Of a stretch of 64,000 bases of DNA, positions 32,681 to 41,503 are shown piece by piece. The notes beneath the pieces were generated by a model. It did not search any database and was not told the DNA's origin. It saw nothing but the letters and a program-made list of their open reading frames with translations. Location of the stretch: assembly GCF_008084145.1 (NCBI RefSeq), contig NZ_VSDO01000002.1, forward strand, positions 868,001 to 932,000, read 5' to 3'. A program made the translations under genes and the position numbers. This DNA is from Paenibacillus faecis (GTDB taxonomy: Bacteria; Bacillota; Bacilli; Paenibacillales; Paenibacillaceae). The number at the start of each line of letters is the position of its first letter. The stretch's first letter is position 1.

Positions 32681-33349
32681 ATGAATGCTGCTGGGGTGCG
32701 CCATATCCTGGACACCATCGCCGCAATGTTCCCGGATGCGCATTGCGAGCTTAACCACAGCAATGCTTTTGAACTGACCATCGCCGTGCTGTTGTCGGCG
32801 CAGTGCACGGATGCTACGGTCAACAAAGTGACGGTCGACTTGTTCGAAAAATACAAGACGCCCGAAGATTACCTTGCCGTCCCGTTGGAAGAATTGGAGC
32901 AGGATATTCGCCGCATCGGGCTGTTCCGCAGCAAGGCCAAGCATATTCAGAATCTATGCCGTATTTTGGTTGACCAATATAACGGTGAGGTTCCCAGCGA
33001 GCACGACAAGCTTGTGACCCTGCCGGGCGTCGGCAGAAAGACGGCGAATGTGGTCGTTTCAAATGCTTTCGGGGTTCCGGCCATCGCGGTGGATACCCAT
33101 GTGGAGCGGGTAAGCAAGAGGCTGGGGCTGGCCAACTGGAACGACTCCGTACTGGAGGTCGAAAAGAAGCTGATGAAAAAGGTCCCCCGAGAAGAGTGGA
33201 CCCTCACGCATCATCGGCTGATATTTTTCGGGCGTTATCATTGCAAAGCCCAGAATCCCAATTGTCCGGCCTGCCCGCTGCTGGATGTCTGCCGGGAAGG
33301 CAAAAAACGTATGAAAAAGTCACAACCCAGAAATAATAGAGAAGTGTGA
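32681..33349 (+). CDS. nth: Endonuclease III (DNA glycosylase/AP lyase)
   Basis: 222 residues. Excises oxidised pyrimidines and nicks abasic sites. Helix-hairpin-helix LPGVGRKTANVV with the catalytic lysine (~119), the catalytic aspartate in AIAVDTHVERVS (~137), and the 4Fe-4S motif C-x6-C-x2-C-x5-C near 188-204 (CKAQNPNCPACPLLDVC). ATG follows AAGGGGGTGGGG; the frame extends 30 codons upstream into repeat copy 2, which I do not take as protein. Confidence 0.95.
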   Translation: MNAAGVRHILDTIAAMFPDAHCELNHSNAFELTIAVLLSAQCTDATVNKVTVDLFEKYKTPEDYLAVPLEELEQDIRRIGLFRSKAKHIQNLCRILVDQYNGEVPSEHDKLVTLPGVGRKTANVVVSNAFGVPAIAVDTHVERVSKRLGLANWNDSVLEVEKKLMKKVPREEWTLTHHRLIFFGRYHCKAQNPNCPACPLLDVCREGKKRMKKSQPRNNREV

Positions 33350-33384
33350 CAAAACAAGATTACGATAGTAGAGGATGAGATTCC

Positions 33385-33672
33385 ATGAAGTGTATTTCCG
33401 TTTATACCGACAATTTTGAATTATTTTCCGATGTTTTTGAAAAAGTGATCGCGATCGATTTGCAGGAAAACGACGAGCGTGAGCTGGAAGGCGTCACCGT
33501 CAGCGATTCGGGGGAAGTTCCGAAGCATTACTTGGAACGCATGTCCGTTAAACCTGAAGTGGTGGTTATGCGTGACCGCGATAAGGGCATTACGATTTTG
33601 CAGCATGGCAAAGTGTTCGAAATCCTGATTCCTTCGGAAGCGGATGAAATGGAAAGCGAAGCTTCCGTATAA
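33385..33672 (+). CDS. Small acidic protein of unknown function
   Basis: 95 residues, beginning MKCISVYTDNFELFSDVFEKVIAIDLQENDERELEGVTVSDSG in an alpha/beta pattern, and very acidic at the end (EADEMESEASV). There is no signal peptide or membrane segment. The ATG is 35 bases after nth, preceded by GAGGATGAG, so co-transcription with nth is likely. I do not recognise the family. Confidence 0.7.
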   Translation: MKCISVYTDNFELFSDVFEKVIAIDLQENDERELEGVTVSDSGEVPKHYLERMSVKPEVVVMRDRDKGITILQHGKVFEILIPSEADEMESEASV

Positions 33673-33681
33673 GTGGAAAAC

Positions 33682-33730
33682 AAAAAAACGATGGATGGGG
33701 ACTTTTTCCCCGCCATCGTTTTTTGTTTTT
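33682..33730 (+). terminator. Intrinsic terminator after the nth operon
   Basis: AAACGATGGATGGGGA pairs with TCCCCGCCATCGTTT, flanked by A on the left and T on the right, so it could work in both directions. Confidence 0.88.
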
Positions 33731-33905
33731 CTTCCGTCCTCCCTATCGAATAGATCAAATTTAAAGAAATGGCGTGAGAGGCTTCCATGTCTTTTTCAGG
33801 TAGGGTAAAATGAATGTATTTCAAAAGCAGAACCAGATCCCTACAGAAGGGAAGGACTTCCCGGCTCGTCCCAAGGCGGGGCAGGGGAAGAAGGAGTGAA
33901 GAATA

Positions 33906-36900
33906 GTGGAAACGATTACAGACAGGCATAGAGGAATCCTGATGAACCGTTTAGCCGGATTGGAGACCTGGTTTGCGGAACAGGGAGACCGAATTGCCAG
34001 AAACGAACTTTTTGACTTGAAGGAAAAACTTGCTTCAGGCCGGTTGACGATCGCTTTCTGCGGTCATTTTTCCGCGGGCAAATCCAGCCTGATCAACACG
34101 TTATGCGGGAAAACCGTGCTTCCGGCCGGGCCTCTTCCGACGACCGCCAATGTGGCGTCCTTACAAAACGGGGCTCCCAAAGCGCTGCTGATTCCGTCTC
34201 CAAACAGCGGCAGCCATCCGGTGGAGATTCCGCTGGACCAGCTGGCTCCTTATTGCCGGGACGGCACCGCGTATGAACGGGTGTCCCTTTGGGACGATAT
34301 CCCGCTGCTTGGGGAGCACGGGGTGCTGCTGGATACCCCTGGCGTCGATTCGGGCGAAGAATCGCATGCCGCCGCGACGAATTCGGCGCTTCATTTGGCG
34401 GATGTCGTATTCTATGTCATGGATTACAATCATGTGCTGTCGGAAAGCAATTTGGGATTTGCCCGGCGTTTGGCCGATTGGGGAAAACCGCTATACCTGG
34501 TCGTAAACCAGATCGACAAGCACCGCGAGCAGGAATTGAGTTTTGCGACATACCGAAAATCGGTGGAACAGGCCTTTGAGCTGTGGGGGATCCCCCCGGC
34601 CGGAGTCTTTTATATTTCGCTTAAAGATGCGGGCCACCCGGAAAATATGCTGCCGGGACTGAAGCTGACGATCCGCCGTCTGCTGGAAAAACCGGAGCCA
34701 CTGTTGGAGTACAGCGTCGCGGGCTCGCTGAACCATAGCGCCGAGCAATTTTTAAAGCGCCGCGAGACGGCCGAGGAAGAGGAGCTGGACCGCTGGATCC
34801 GGGAAGCCGGAGGTCCGGAGGCGGTGGAAGCCATCCAAGAGCAGATGGCTTTGCTGGAGCGGGAACAGGAAACGCTGGAGAACCGTGCCGACTCGCTGCG
34901 AAGCGAGTGGACGAAGGAACTGGAGGACTTGCTGGGCAGCGCCTATTTGATGACCCCCGCTCTCCGGGAGGCGGCCGGGCTTTACCTGGAAAGCTTGCAG
35001 CCGGGATTTAAGACCGGTTTATTGTTTCATCAAGGCAAAACGAAGCGGGAGCAGCAACGTAGGTCCAGCGACTTTCTTGAGAAGCTGAAGGAACAAACCG
35101 ACGTCCAGGTTGACTGGCATGTCCGCGATCTGCTGCGGAAATGGGGCCGGGGGTTGGATTTATGGGATCCGGCGTGGGAAAGCCGGATGGAAGAGGCGCT
35201 TCCGAAAGCGGAGGAAGCGTGGATCCGCGGGCCGGCCCGGGAGGGCGCTGTCCTGTCCGGCGAGTATACGCTCCGCTATACCGCCGACGTCGCGGCCGGC
35301 ATAACGGGCCGGTACCGCAGGGCAGCCCTGTCCGTAGCGGAAGGGCTGCTCGATGCCCACGCGCCGCGGCTGGAAGCGGCGCGGGCGGATTTGGCCGCGC
35401 GGCGCGAGGCCCTGCTCGCGCGTTCGGCCGCCGCGGCGCGCGTCACCGCGCTGCGCGCCGCCGCGGCGCGCGTCACCGCGCTGCGCGCCGCCGCGGCGCG
35501 CGTCACCGCGCTGCGCGCCGCCGCCCGCGAGCGCGCGGCCGAGCTGCGCGCGCTGCTGGGCGCCCTGCCGTCCCTCCCTCCCGGCCTCCTGCCGGAGGTG
35601 AGGGACGTGCGGGCCCAGGCGCTGCCGCCGGCGGAGCCGCGGCAGCCGGAAGCCCCGGCGCCGGAGCCAGCCGCCGCGCCGGAGCCCGTCGCCGCGCCCG
35701 GCACCGCGACCGGCGCGGCAGCGGCGCCGCCGGCCGCGGCCGCAGGCCGGCGGCGGCTCACGGCAGCCGCCGCTGCGCTGGAAGCCGCGGCGGAGGCGCT
35801 GGCCCCGTACCCGGCCTTCGGGTCCGGGACCTCGGAGCTGCGCGCGCGTGCGGCCCACTTGCGCGGCGGCCGCTTTACCGTGGCGCTGTTCGGGGCCTTC
35901 AGCGCCGGTAAATCGTCCTTCGCCAACGCGCTGCTCGGGGCGAAGGTGCTGCCGGTCTCGCCGCATCCGACAACGGCGGCGATCAACCGGATATTGGCTC
36001 CGGCGGACGGAATCGAGCACGGCCATGCGGCGATTACCTTCAAAAGCACGGATGCCATGAAGTCCGATCTCGCCTACTCCTTTGAGGCGCTGCAGCTCGG
36101 TCCCTGGAAAGAACGGACGTGGAGAAACGACGTGAAGAAACTCCGCGCGGTGGACGTTCCGCCATCCGGCCGGGCGCACTACAGTTTTTTGAAGGCGGCC
36201 GAAGAAGGCTGGGACGATTACGCCGAACGATTGGGGACGCGTGAGATCGCGGGGATGGCGGATTTCGCCTCGTTCGTGGCGGAAGAGAGCAAGGCCTGCT
36301 TTGTGGACGGAATGGACCTGTACTATTCCTGCCCGTTGACCGAACAGGGGATTGTTATCGTGGATACGCCGGGGGCGGATTCGATTCATGCCCGCCACAC
36401 CGGAGTCACCTTTCAGTATATGAAGAACTGCGATGCCTTGATCTATGTGACCTACTATAACCATGCGTTCTCCAGGGCAGACCGCCAGTTTCTGGCCCAC
36501 CTGGGCAGAGTGAAAGGAAGCTTTGCGCTCGACAAGATGTTCTTTATCGTCAATGCCGCCGATTTGGCCGCTTCGCCGGAAGAACTGGACGCGGTCGTGG
36601 GGCATGTTTCGGAAGGTCTAAGAACAGCCGGGATCGAGCAGCCGCAGATTTTCGCGGTCTCGAGTATATCGGCGCTGACGGCCAAAGAGAACGGTAATGC
36701 CGGGCTGCTGCAAACCAGCGGGTTTTTCGGGTTTGAGTCCAGGTTTTTCGATTTTCTGGGCAACGAGCTGGCAAGCCTGGCGGTCTTATCCGCCAAGCGG
36801 GAGTTTGAGGCTTTGGGTGAGCGGGCCCGGGAATGGAGCCGCTCGCTGATGCAGAGCCGGGAAGAGCGAAGGAAGCGGCTCGCTGAAATCCGCGCGGACC

Positions 36901-37637
36901 GCGGTTCCTTCGAGGAGAGGCTGCGGCAGTTGGCGGCCATCGATAAGAGCCCGATGATTTTGCAGGAGGCGGACGAACTGCTCTTCCACGTTCGCCAGCG
37001 GCTCCGGCTGCTGGCGGGCGATTTGTTCCAAGAATTTTTTCACCCTGCCCTGCTGCAGGAGGAGGGCGGGGACTTACGGCGTAAATTTACCGCCTCGTTC
37101 CGAGGCTGGATGGCGCAATTGTCCATGGAGCTGGAGCGCGAGCTTCAAGCCACTTCGTTAAGGCTCGAACGGAAATGCGAAAGCTTCTTGGCGCTGGGTG
37201 CCGCAGAGTGGCGGACCGGAACGGAAAACGCCTTAAGGCATGTGCCGGCCTTGTCGGATCCGGAACAAGGGTCCTGGGGAACTCCGGAAATCGAGGAAGG
37301 TGTGATGGAGCATCGATTGAAAGCCGATGCCTACGCCTCATACTTTAAAAATCCGAAGTCTTTTTTTGAAGGCGGAGGAAAGCAGAAGCTGCGCGAAGCA
37401 TTGGAGCAACCGTTGGAAGCCGTGCTCAAGGAAGCGGTGGAAGCCGCCGGAAAAGAGTTGGGGAATTTTTACCGCGCGGAGACGGCCCGGCGCTTTGCCC
37501 GGCTTGCGGAGCGTTACGACAAAGAATGGACGGACTGGGAGTCCGGCTTGGCGGATTTGGCGGAGGCGGAAAGCCTGGAGCAGGATTGGCACGACGTCAT
37601 GCTTCGTCTCGACCAACTGCTGGAGTCCTTCAATTAG
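33906..37637 (+). CDS. dynA: Double dynamin-like GTPase, DynA-type
   Basis: 1243 residues, GTG start nine bases after AAGGAG. Two complete dynamin units in one chain. Unit 1: P-loop GHFSAGKSS (~53), switch PLPTTANV, DTPGVDSGEE (~144), VNQIDK (~200). Unit 2: P-loop GAFSAGKSS (~662), HPTTAAINRI, DTPGADS (~819), VNAADLA (~880). Each is followed by long helices for the stalk. B. subtilis DynA has this fused layout and tethers and fuses membranes, helping against phage and pore damage. The joint (~500-640) is an Ala/Arg/Pro-rich stretch containing a perfect 30-bp tandem triplet, making this protein about 50 residues longer than DynA. Confidence 0.92.
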   Translation: METITDRHRGILMNRLAGLETWFAEQGDRIARNELFDLKEKLASGRLTIAFCGHFSAGKSSLINTLCGKTVLPAGPLPTTANVASLQNGAPKALLIPSPNSGSHPVEIPLDQLAPYCRDGTAYERVSLWDDIPLLGEHGVLLDTPGVDSGEESHAAATNSALHLADVVFYVMDYNHVLSESNLGFARRLADWGKPLYLVVNQIDKHREQELSFATYRKSVEQAFELWGIPPAGVFYISLKDAGHPENMLPGLKLTIRRLLEKPEPLLEYSVAGSLNHSAEQFLKRRETAEEEELDRWIREAGGPEAVEAIQEQMALLEREQETLENRADSLRSEWTKELEDLLGSAYLMTPALREAAGLYLESLQPGFKTGLLFHQGKTKREQQRRSSDFLEKLKEQTDVQVDWHVRDLLRKWGRGLDLWDPAWESRMEEALPKAEEAWIRGPAREGAVLSGEYTLRYTADVAAGITGRYRRAALSVAEGLLDAHAPRLEAARADLAARREALLARSAAAARVTALRAAAARVTALRAAAARVTALRAAARERAAELRALLGALPSLPPGLLPEVRDVRAQALPPAEPRQPEAPAPEPAAAPEPVAAPGTATGAAAAPPAAAAGRRRLTAAAAALEAAAEALAPYPAFGSGTSELRARAAHLRGGRFTVALFGAFSAGKSSFANALLGAKVLPVSPHPTTAAINRILAPADGIEHGHAAITFKSTDAMKSDLAYSFEALQLGPWKERTWRNDVKKLRAVDVPPSGRAHYSFLKAAEEGWDDYAERLGTREIAGMADFASFVAEESKACFVDGMDLYYSCPLTEQGIVIVDTPGADSIHARHTGVTFQYMKNCDALIYVTYYNHAFSRADRQFLAHLGRVKGSFALDKMFFIVNAADLAASPEELDAVVGHVSEGLRTAGIEQPQIFAVSSISALTAKENGNAGLLQTSGFFGFESRFFDFLGNELASLAVLSAKREFEALGERAREWSRSLMQSREERRKRLAEIRADRGSFEERLRQLAAIDKSPMILQEADELLFHVRQRLRLLAGDLFQEFFHPALLQEEGGDLRRKFTASFRGWMAQLSMELERELQATSLRLERKCESFLALGAAEWRTGTENALRHVPALSDPEQGSWGTPEIEEGVMEHRLKADAYASYFKNPKSFFEGGGKQKLREALEQPLEAVLKEAVEAAGKELGNFYRAETARRFARLAERYDKEWTDWESGLADLAEAESLEQDWHDVMLRLDQLLESFN
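35431..35520 (+). repeat. Three perfect 30-bp tandem repeats inside dynA
   Basis: Units 35431-35460, 35461-35490 and 35491-35520 are identical and in frame, each encoding AAARVTALRA-type decapeptides (residues ~509-538). The region is extremely GC-rich (about 85-90 percent), which also opens long false frames on the other strand. Confidence 0.97.
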
Positions 37638-37769
37638 GCGGCTGAACAAGTTTAAAGGCCCGCTTGGGCCAAGTAATAACGGATAAATACGGCCTTGGCT
37701 TTCGCTAGAGTACTTGAAGGCTAGTCTGCGCATCGTACGGGAGCCTGGGGAGACCTGGGAGGGAAAGAG

Positions 37770-39542
37770 ATGGAGGTACTGAAGCAGCTTAGCGGCTTCT
37801 ACAGGGCGAGGCTGAATTACTTGATTTTATCGATCGTGTGCCTGGCTGCGGCGACCGGACTTGGGCTGGTTTACCCGATGTTGCTGAGGAAGCTGATCGA
37901 TGAGGTGATTGTACCGCGGAACTATGATGAAGTGCTTGGAGTCGCCTTGGCGGCTGTGGCGGTGGTTGCGGTGAAAGCCGGACTTCAGTTTTTACACGGT
38001 TTTTTTGGAGGCAGGCTGGGCAATTACCTGGCTTATCGGTTAAGAAACGCTTGTTATGAGAAATTGCAGTTTCTTTCGTTTCGCTATTACGACACCGCCA
38101 AGACCGGAGATTTAATGTCCCGGCTTACCGGGGATCTGGAGGCGATCCGCAACTTTGTCGGCTTCGGCTTTGCCCAATTGCTGAACCTGGTTTTAATGGT
38201 CACGTTCGGAGCGGCCGTCATGATGTCGATTCATTGGCAGCTTACCTTGGTTACGATGGTGACGATTCCTTTTCTCGCGGCGGTCGCTTTGAAATTCGAA
38301 ACTAAAATTCATCCGGCTTTCCAGGAAATGCGTCAGGCTTTAAGCTCCCTTACGACGGCGGTGCAGGAAAATATCACCGGGGTGCGCACCGTCAAGTCAT
38401 TTGCCCGCGAGCCCTATGAGGTTGATAAGTTTTCCCGCCGAAACGAACGGTACAAGGAGAACCAGATTTTTACTTCGCAGCTGTGGAGCAAATTCTTCCC
38501 GGTGATGGAACTGCTGGCTTCGATCAGTGTGGCCGTGCTCCTCGCCGTCGGAGGAACGCTGGTGATTCGGGGCTCCATGTCCCTAGGCGACCTGGTCGCT
38601 TTTTTCAGCCTGATCTGGTTTATCATCGGCCCGATGTGGGGGCTTGGCTTTCATATCAACAACTATACGCAGTCGAAGGCTTCCGGGGAGCGGGTTCTGG
38701 AAATTTTGAACCAGCCCATCGACGTCAAAGACAAAGCGGAGGCCATCGCTCTCGATCCCGCGAAATTCAAAGGCGAGGTGGAGTTCGATCGGGTGACCTT
38801 TGCTTACGGGAATAAAATGCCGGCGGTTTCGGATATCCGCTTTAAGGCACCCCCGGGTTCGGTGATCGGCTTTCTGGGGGGAACGGGTTCGGGAAAATCG
38901 ACCATCATTCAGCTTCTGATGCGGGCTTATGATGTGAATCGGGGATGCATCACCCTGGACGGGATGGATATCCGGGAGATCGGCGTGCAAAGCTTGCGAC
39001 GGCAAATCGCTACGGTATTTCAGGAAACCTTTTTGTTCTCCTCCAGCATCCGCAACAATATCGCTTACGGGATGACGGAAGTTTCCATGGAGGAGATCGT
39101 CCGCGCAGCCCGGCTGGCCCAGGCCCATGATTTCATTATGGAACTGCCGGACGGGTACGACACGGTTGTGGGCGAGCGGGGGATGGGACTATCCGGCGGG
39201 CAGAAACAACGGATCGCCATCGCCCGGGCCTTGCTGAAAGATCCGAAAATTTTGATATTGGACGATGCCACCAGCGCGGTCGATATGGAAACGGAGTAAG
39301 AAATTCAGGCCGGATTTCAGGAGGTGATGCGCGGTCGCACTACTTTTATTATCGCTCATCGGATATCCTCGTTGCGCCATGCGGATGAAATTCTTGTACT
39401 GGACGAGGGACGCGTCGTACAGCGGGGAAGCCACCGCGACCTGATTGAGATGCCGGGGCCCTATCGGGACGTCTACCGCATTCAATATGCCGACCATTTA
39501 GCCAAATCATCCCGTGGTGAAGGGGGGACGCCAAGCCTATGA
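37770..39542 (+). pseudogene. ABC exporter half-transporter with in-frame stop (BmrC/YheI-like)
   Basis: 590 codons with a TAA at codon 510 (39297-39299). Up to the stop it reads as a complete membrane domain (six helices, ~1-310) and an ATPase: Walker A GGTGSGKST, Q-loop FQETF, signature LSGGQKQR, Walker B LILDDATSAVD with aspartate replacing the catalytic glutamate. The same frame continues after the stop with EIQAGFQEVMRGRTTFIIAHR (switch histidine) and a normal C terminus overlapping the next gene by ATGA. Relatives have an ordinary residue, often tyrosine, at this place, so one base change (TAT/TAC to TAA) explains it. Either a recent nonsense mutation, a sequencing error, or a shortened protein. 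Confidence 0.85.
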
Positions 39543-41395
39543 GTACGGAAACGTCAATTGCCGGAAAGAAGCCGGGTCCGGCGGGAAGCCGCAAAACGAG
39601 CATTCAGGACCGCTTTGTTTACAAGGATGACGAACTTATCGACAAAGCGTTCGACTGGAAGCAGTTCCGCCGTCTTTTTGCCTATATGAAACCGTACGCC
39701 AAACAGATGCTGCCTCTCGTCGGGCTGATGACGATCTTGGGAACGGTGACGAAGCTGACCGTGCCGTATTTGACCAGTCTCGCCATCGACAAGGCGATCG
39801 CGCCCGAAAACGGCCAAACCAGTTTAACGCTGCTGTACACTTTAACCTGCGCCGTGCTGGTGCTCTACGTGATTCAATGGGCCGCGGGGGTCTTCCGAAT
39901 CCGCTTCACCAATATCATCGGGCAGAAAGTGATCTATGATTTGCGCTCCGACTTGTTCCGGCATATCCAGAAGCTGTCGTTCAACTTTTTTGACAAGCGG
40001 CCGGCGGGTTCGGTTCTGGTCCGGGTGACCAACGATGTCAACTCCCTGCAGGATCTCTTCACCAACGGGGTCGTCAACCTGATGATCGATTGCGTTCAGC
40101 TGTTTGGCATCGTCATTATTTTGCTTCTGATCAATTGGAAGCTCGGTCTTGCGGTGATGATTACGGTCCCCGTCATGTTTCTGATCTCCACCAAGCTGAG
40201 GCAGAAGATTCGCCTCGCCTGGCAGGAGGTCCGGATGAAGAACTCGCGGATCAACTCCCACCTGAACGAATCGATTCAGGGGATTCGGGTTACCCAGGCT
40301 TATACCCAGGAACGGGAAAACATCGAGTACTTCGACATCATGAACCTGGACAGCAAAAAATCATGGGACCGGGCTTCCGCGATGAACCAAGGCTTCGGTC
40401 CTTTGATCGAGGTGACCGGCGGGATCGGGACGTTCATTCTCTTTATGCTCGGGGGTTATTTAATTCAATCCGGCGAGCTGACGATCGGTCTTTTGGTCGC
40501 TTTCAGCAACTATGTCGGCAATTTCTGGGACCCCATAAACAGGCTGGGCCAGATGTACAATCAATTGCTGGTCGCCATGGCTTCCTCGGAACGCATCTTC
40601 GAGTTTATGGACGAAGAACCCAATATCTCCGACAAACCGGATGCGGTGGTACTTCCGCCGATCCGGGGGGATATCGCTTTCCGGCGGGTGGTCTTCGAAT
40701 ACGAACCCGGTCGTCCCGCCCTGCGCGGCATCGATTTGACGGTTCGGCCGGGGCAATCCGTCGCGCTGGTAGGTCATACCGGCTCGGGTAAAAGTACGAT
40801 CATCAATTTGCTCAGCCGGTTTTACGATCCGACGGGCGGAACCATTCTGATCGACGGATATGATATCCGGGATGTCACCGTGCATAGCCTGCGGAGCCAG
40901 ATAGGCATCGTGCTGCAGGATACGTTTATTTTCTCGGGCAGCATCCGGGATAATATCCGGTTCGGCCGATTGGACGCTACGGATGAAGAAGTGGAGGCCG
41001 CCGCCAAAGCCGTTGATGCCCATGATTTTATCATGAAGCTACCGGACGGCTATAACACGGAGGTCGAGGAGCGCGGCAGCGCTTTGTCCATGGGCCAGCG
41101 TCAGCTGCTTTCATTCGCCCGGGCGCTGCTGGCCAATCCCCGAATCCTGATTCTGGATGAGGCGACGGCCAGCATCGATACTGAAACCGAGTTGAAAATT
41201 CAGGAAGCGCTTAAAGTCTTATTGAAAGGCCGAACCTCGTTTATCGTTGCCCACCGGCTTTCAACCATTCGCAGCGCCGATCATATCGTCGTTCTGGACC
41301 ACGGACAAATTAAAGAGTCCGGTACGCATGAGGAACTGATGAAATCCGGCGGGATTTACAATGGATTGGTAGAAGCTCAATTCCGATTTTTGTAA
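39539..41395 (+). CDS. ABC exporter half-transporter (BmrD/YheH-like)
   Basis: 618 residues. A ~65-residue N-terminal extension precedes six membrane helices (to ~345). ATPase: Walker A GHTGSGKST, Q-loop LQDTF, signature changed to LSMGQRQLL, Walker B LILDEATASID with the catalytic glutamate, switch IVAHR. A consensus glutamate with an altered signature is the expected partner of the upstream subunit, which has the opposite pattern; together they would form one working and one degenerate ATP site. Its ATG overlaps the upstream stop. Substrate unknown; relatives export drugs. Confidence 0.9.
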   Translation: MSTETSIAGKKPGPAGSRKTSIQDRFVYKDDELIDKAFDWKQFRRLFAYMKPYAKQMLPLVGLMTILGTVTKLTVPYLTSLAIDKAIAPENGQTSLTLLYTLTCAVLVLYVIQWAAGVFRIRFTNIIGQKVIYDLRSDLFRHIQKLSFNFFDKRPAGSVLVRVTNDVNSLQDLFTNGVVNLMIDCVQLFGIVIILLLINWKLGLAVMITVPVMFLISTKLRQKIRLAWQEVRMKNSRINSHLNESIQGIRVTQAYTQERENIEYFDIMNLDSKKSWDRASAMNQGFGPLIEVTGGIGTFILFMLGGYLIQSGELTIGLLVAFSNYVGNFWDPINRLGQMYNQLLVAMASSERIFEFMDEEPNISDKPDAVVLPPIRGDIAFRRVVFEYEPGRPALRGIDLTVRPGQSVALVGHTGSGKSTIINLLSRFYDPTGGTILIDGYDIRDVTVHSLRSQIGIVLQDTFIFSGSIRDNIRFGRLDATDEEVEAAAKAVDAHDFIMKLPDGYNTEVEERGSALSMGQRQLLSFARALLANPRILILDEATASIDTETELKIQEALKVLLKGRTSFIVAHRLSTIRSADHIVVLDHGQIKESGTHEELMKSGGIYNGLVEAQFRFL

Positions 41396-41433
41396 CTTTT
41401 TGTCGAATTTCGCGATCAGTTTTCAACACCCTA

Positions 41434-41462
41434 TTGCAATATTGGTCGTAAAATATCAAAAT
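41434..41462 (+). promoter_or_regulatory. Promoter candidate of purT
   Basis: TTGCAA, 17 bases, CAAAAT, about 40 bases before the purT start. No PurR-box or purine riboswitch fold was seen in the 108-base leader. Confidence 0.35.
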
Positions 41463-41503
41463 AGAAATAGATTCAAGTCTATTCAAGGGGGATATAGGAA
41501 CGC

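Noticed and set aside
35160-36605. 481-residue antisense frame inside dynA
   Set aside because: Its middle is the 30-bp repeat and GC-rich hinge read backwards; the sense strand encodes both dynamin halves with all GTPase motifs.
41396-41503. PurR box or purine riboswitch before purT
   Set aside because: No CCGAAC-type PurR box pair and no three-stem purine aptamer could be drawn in this short leader.
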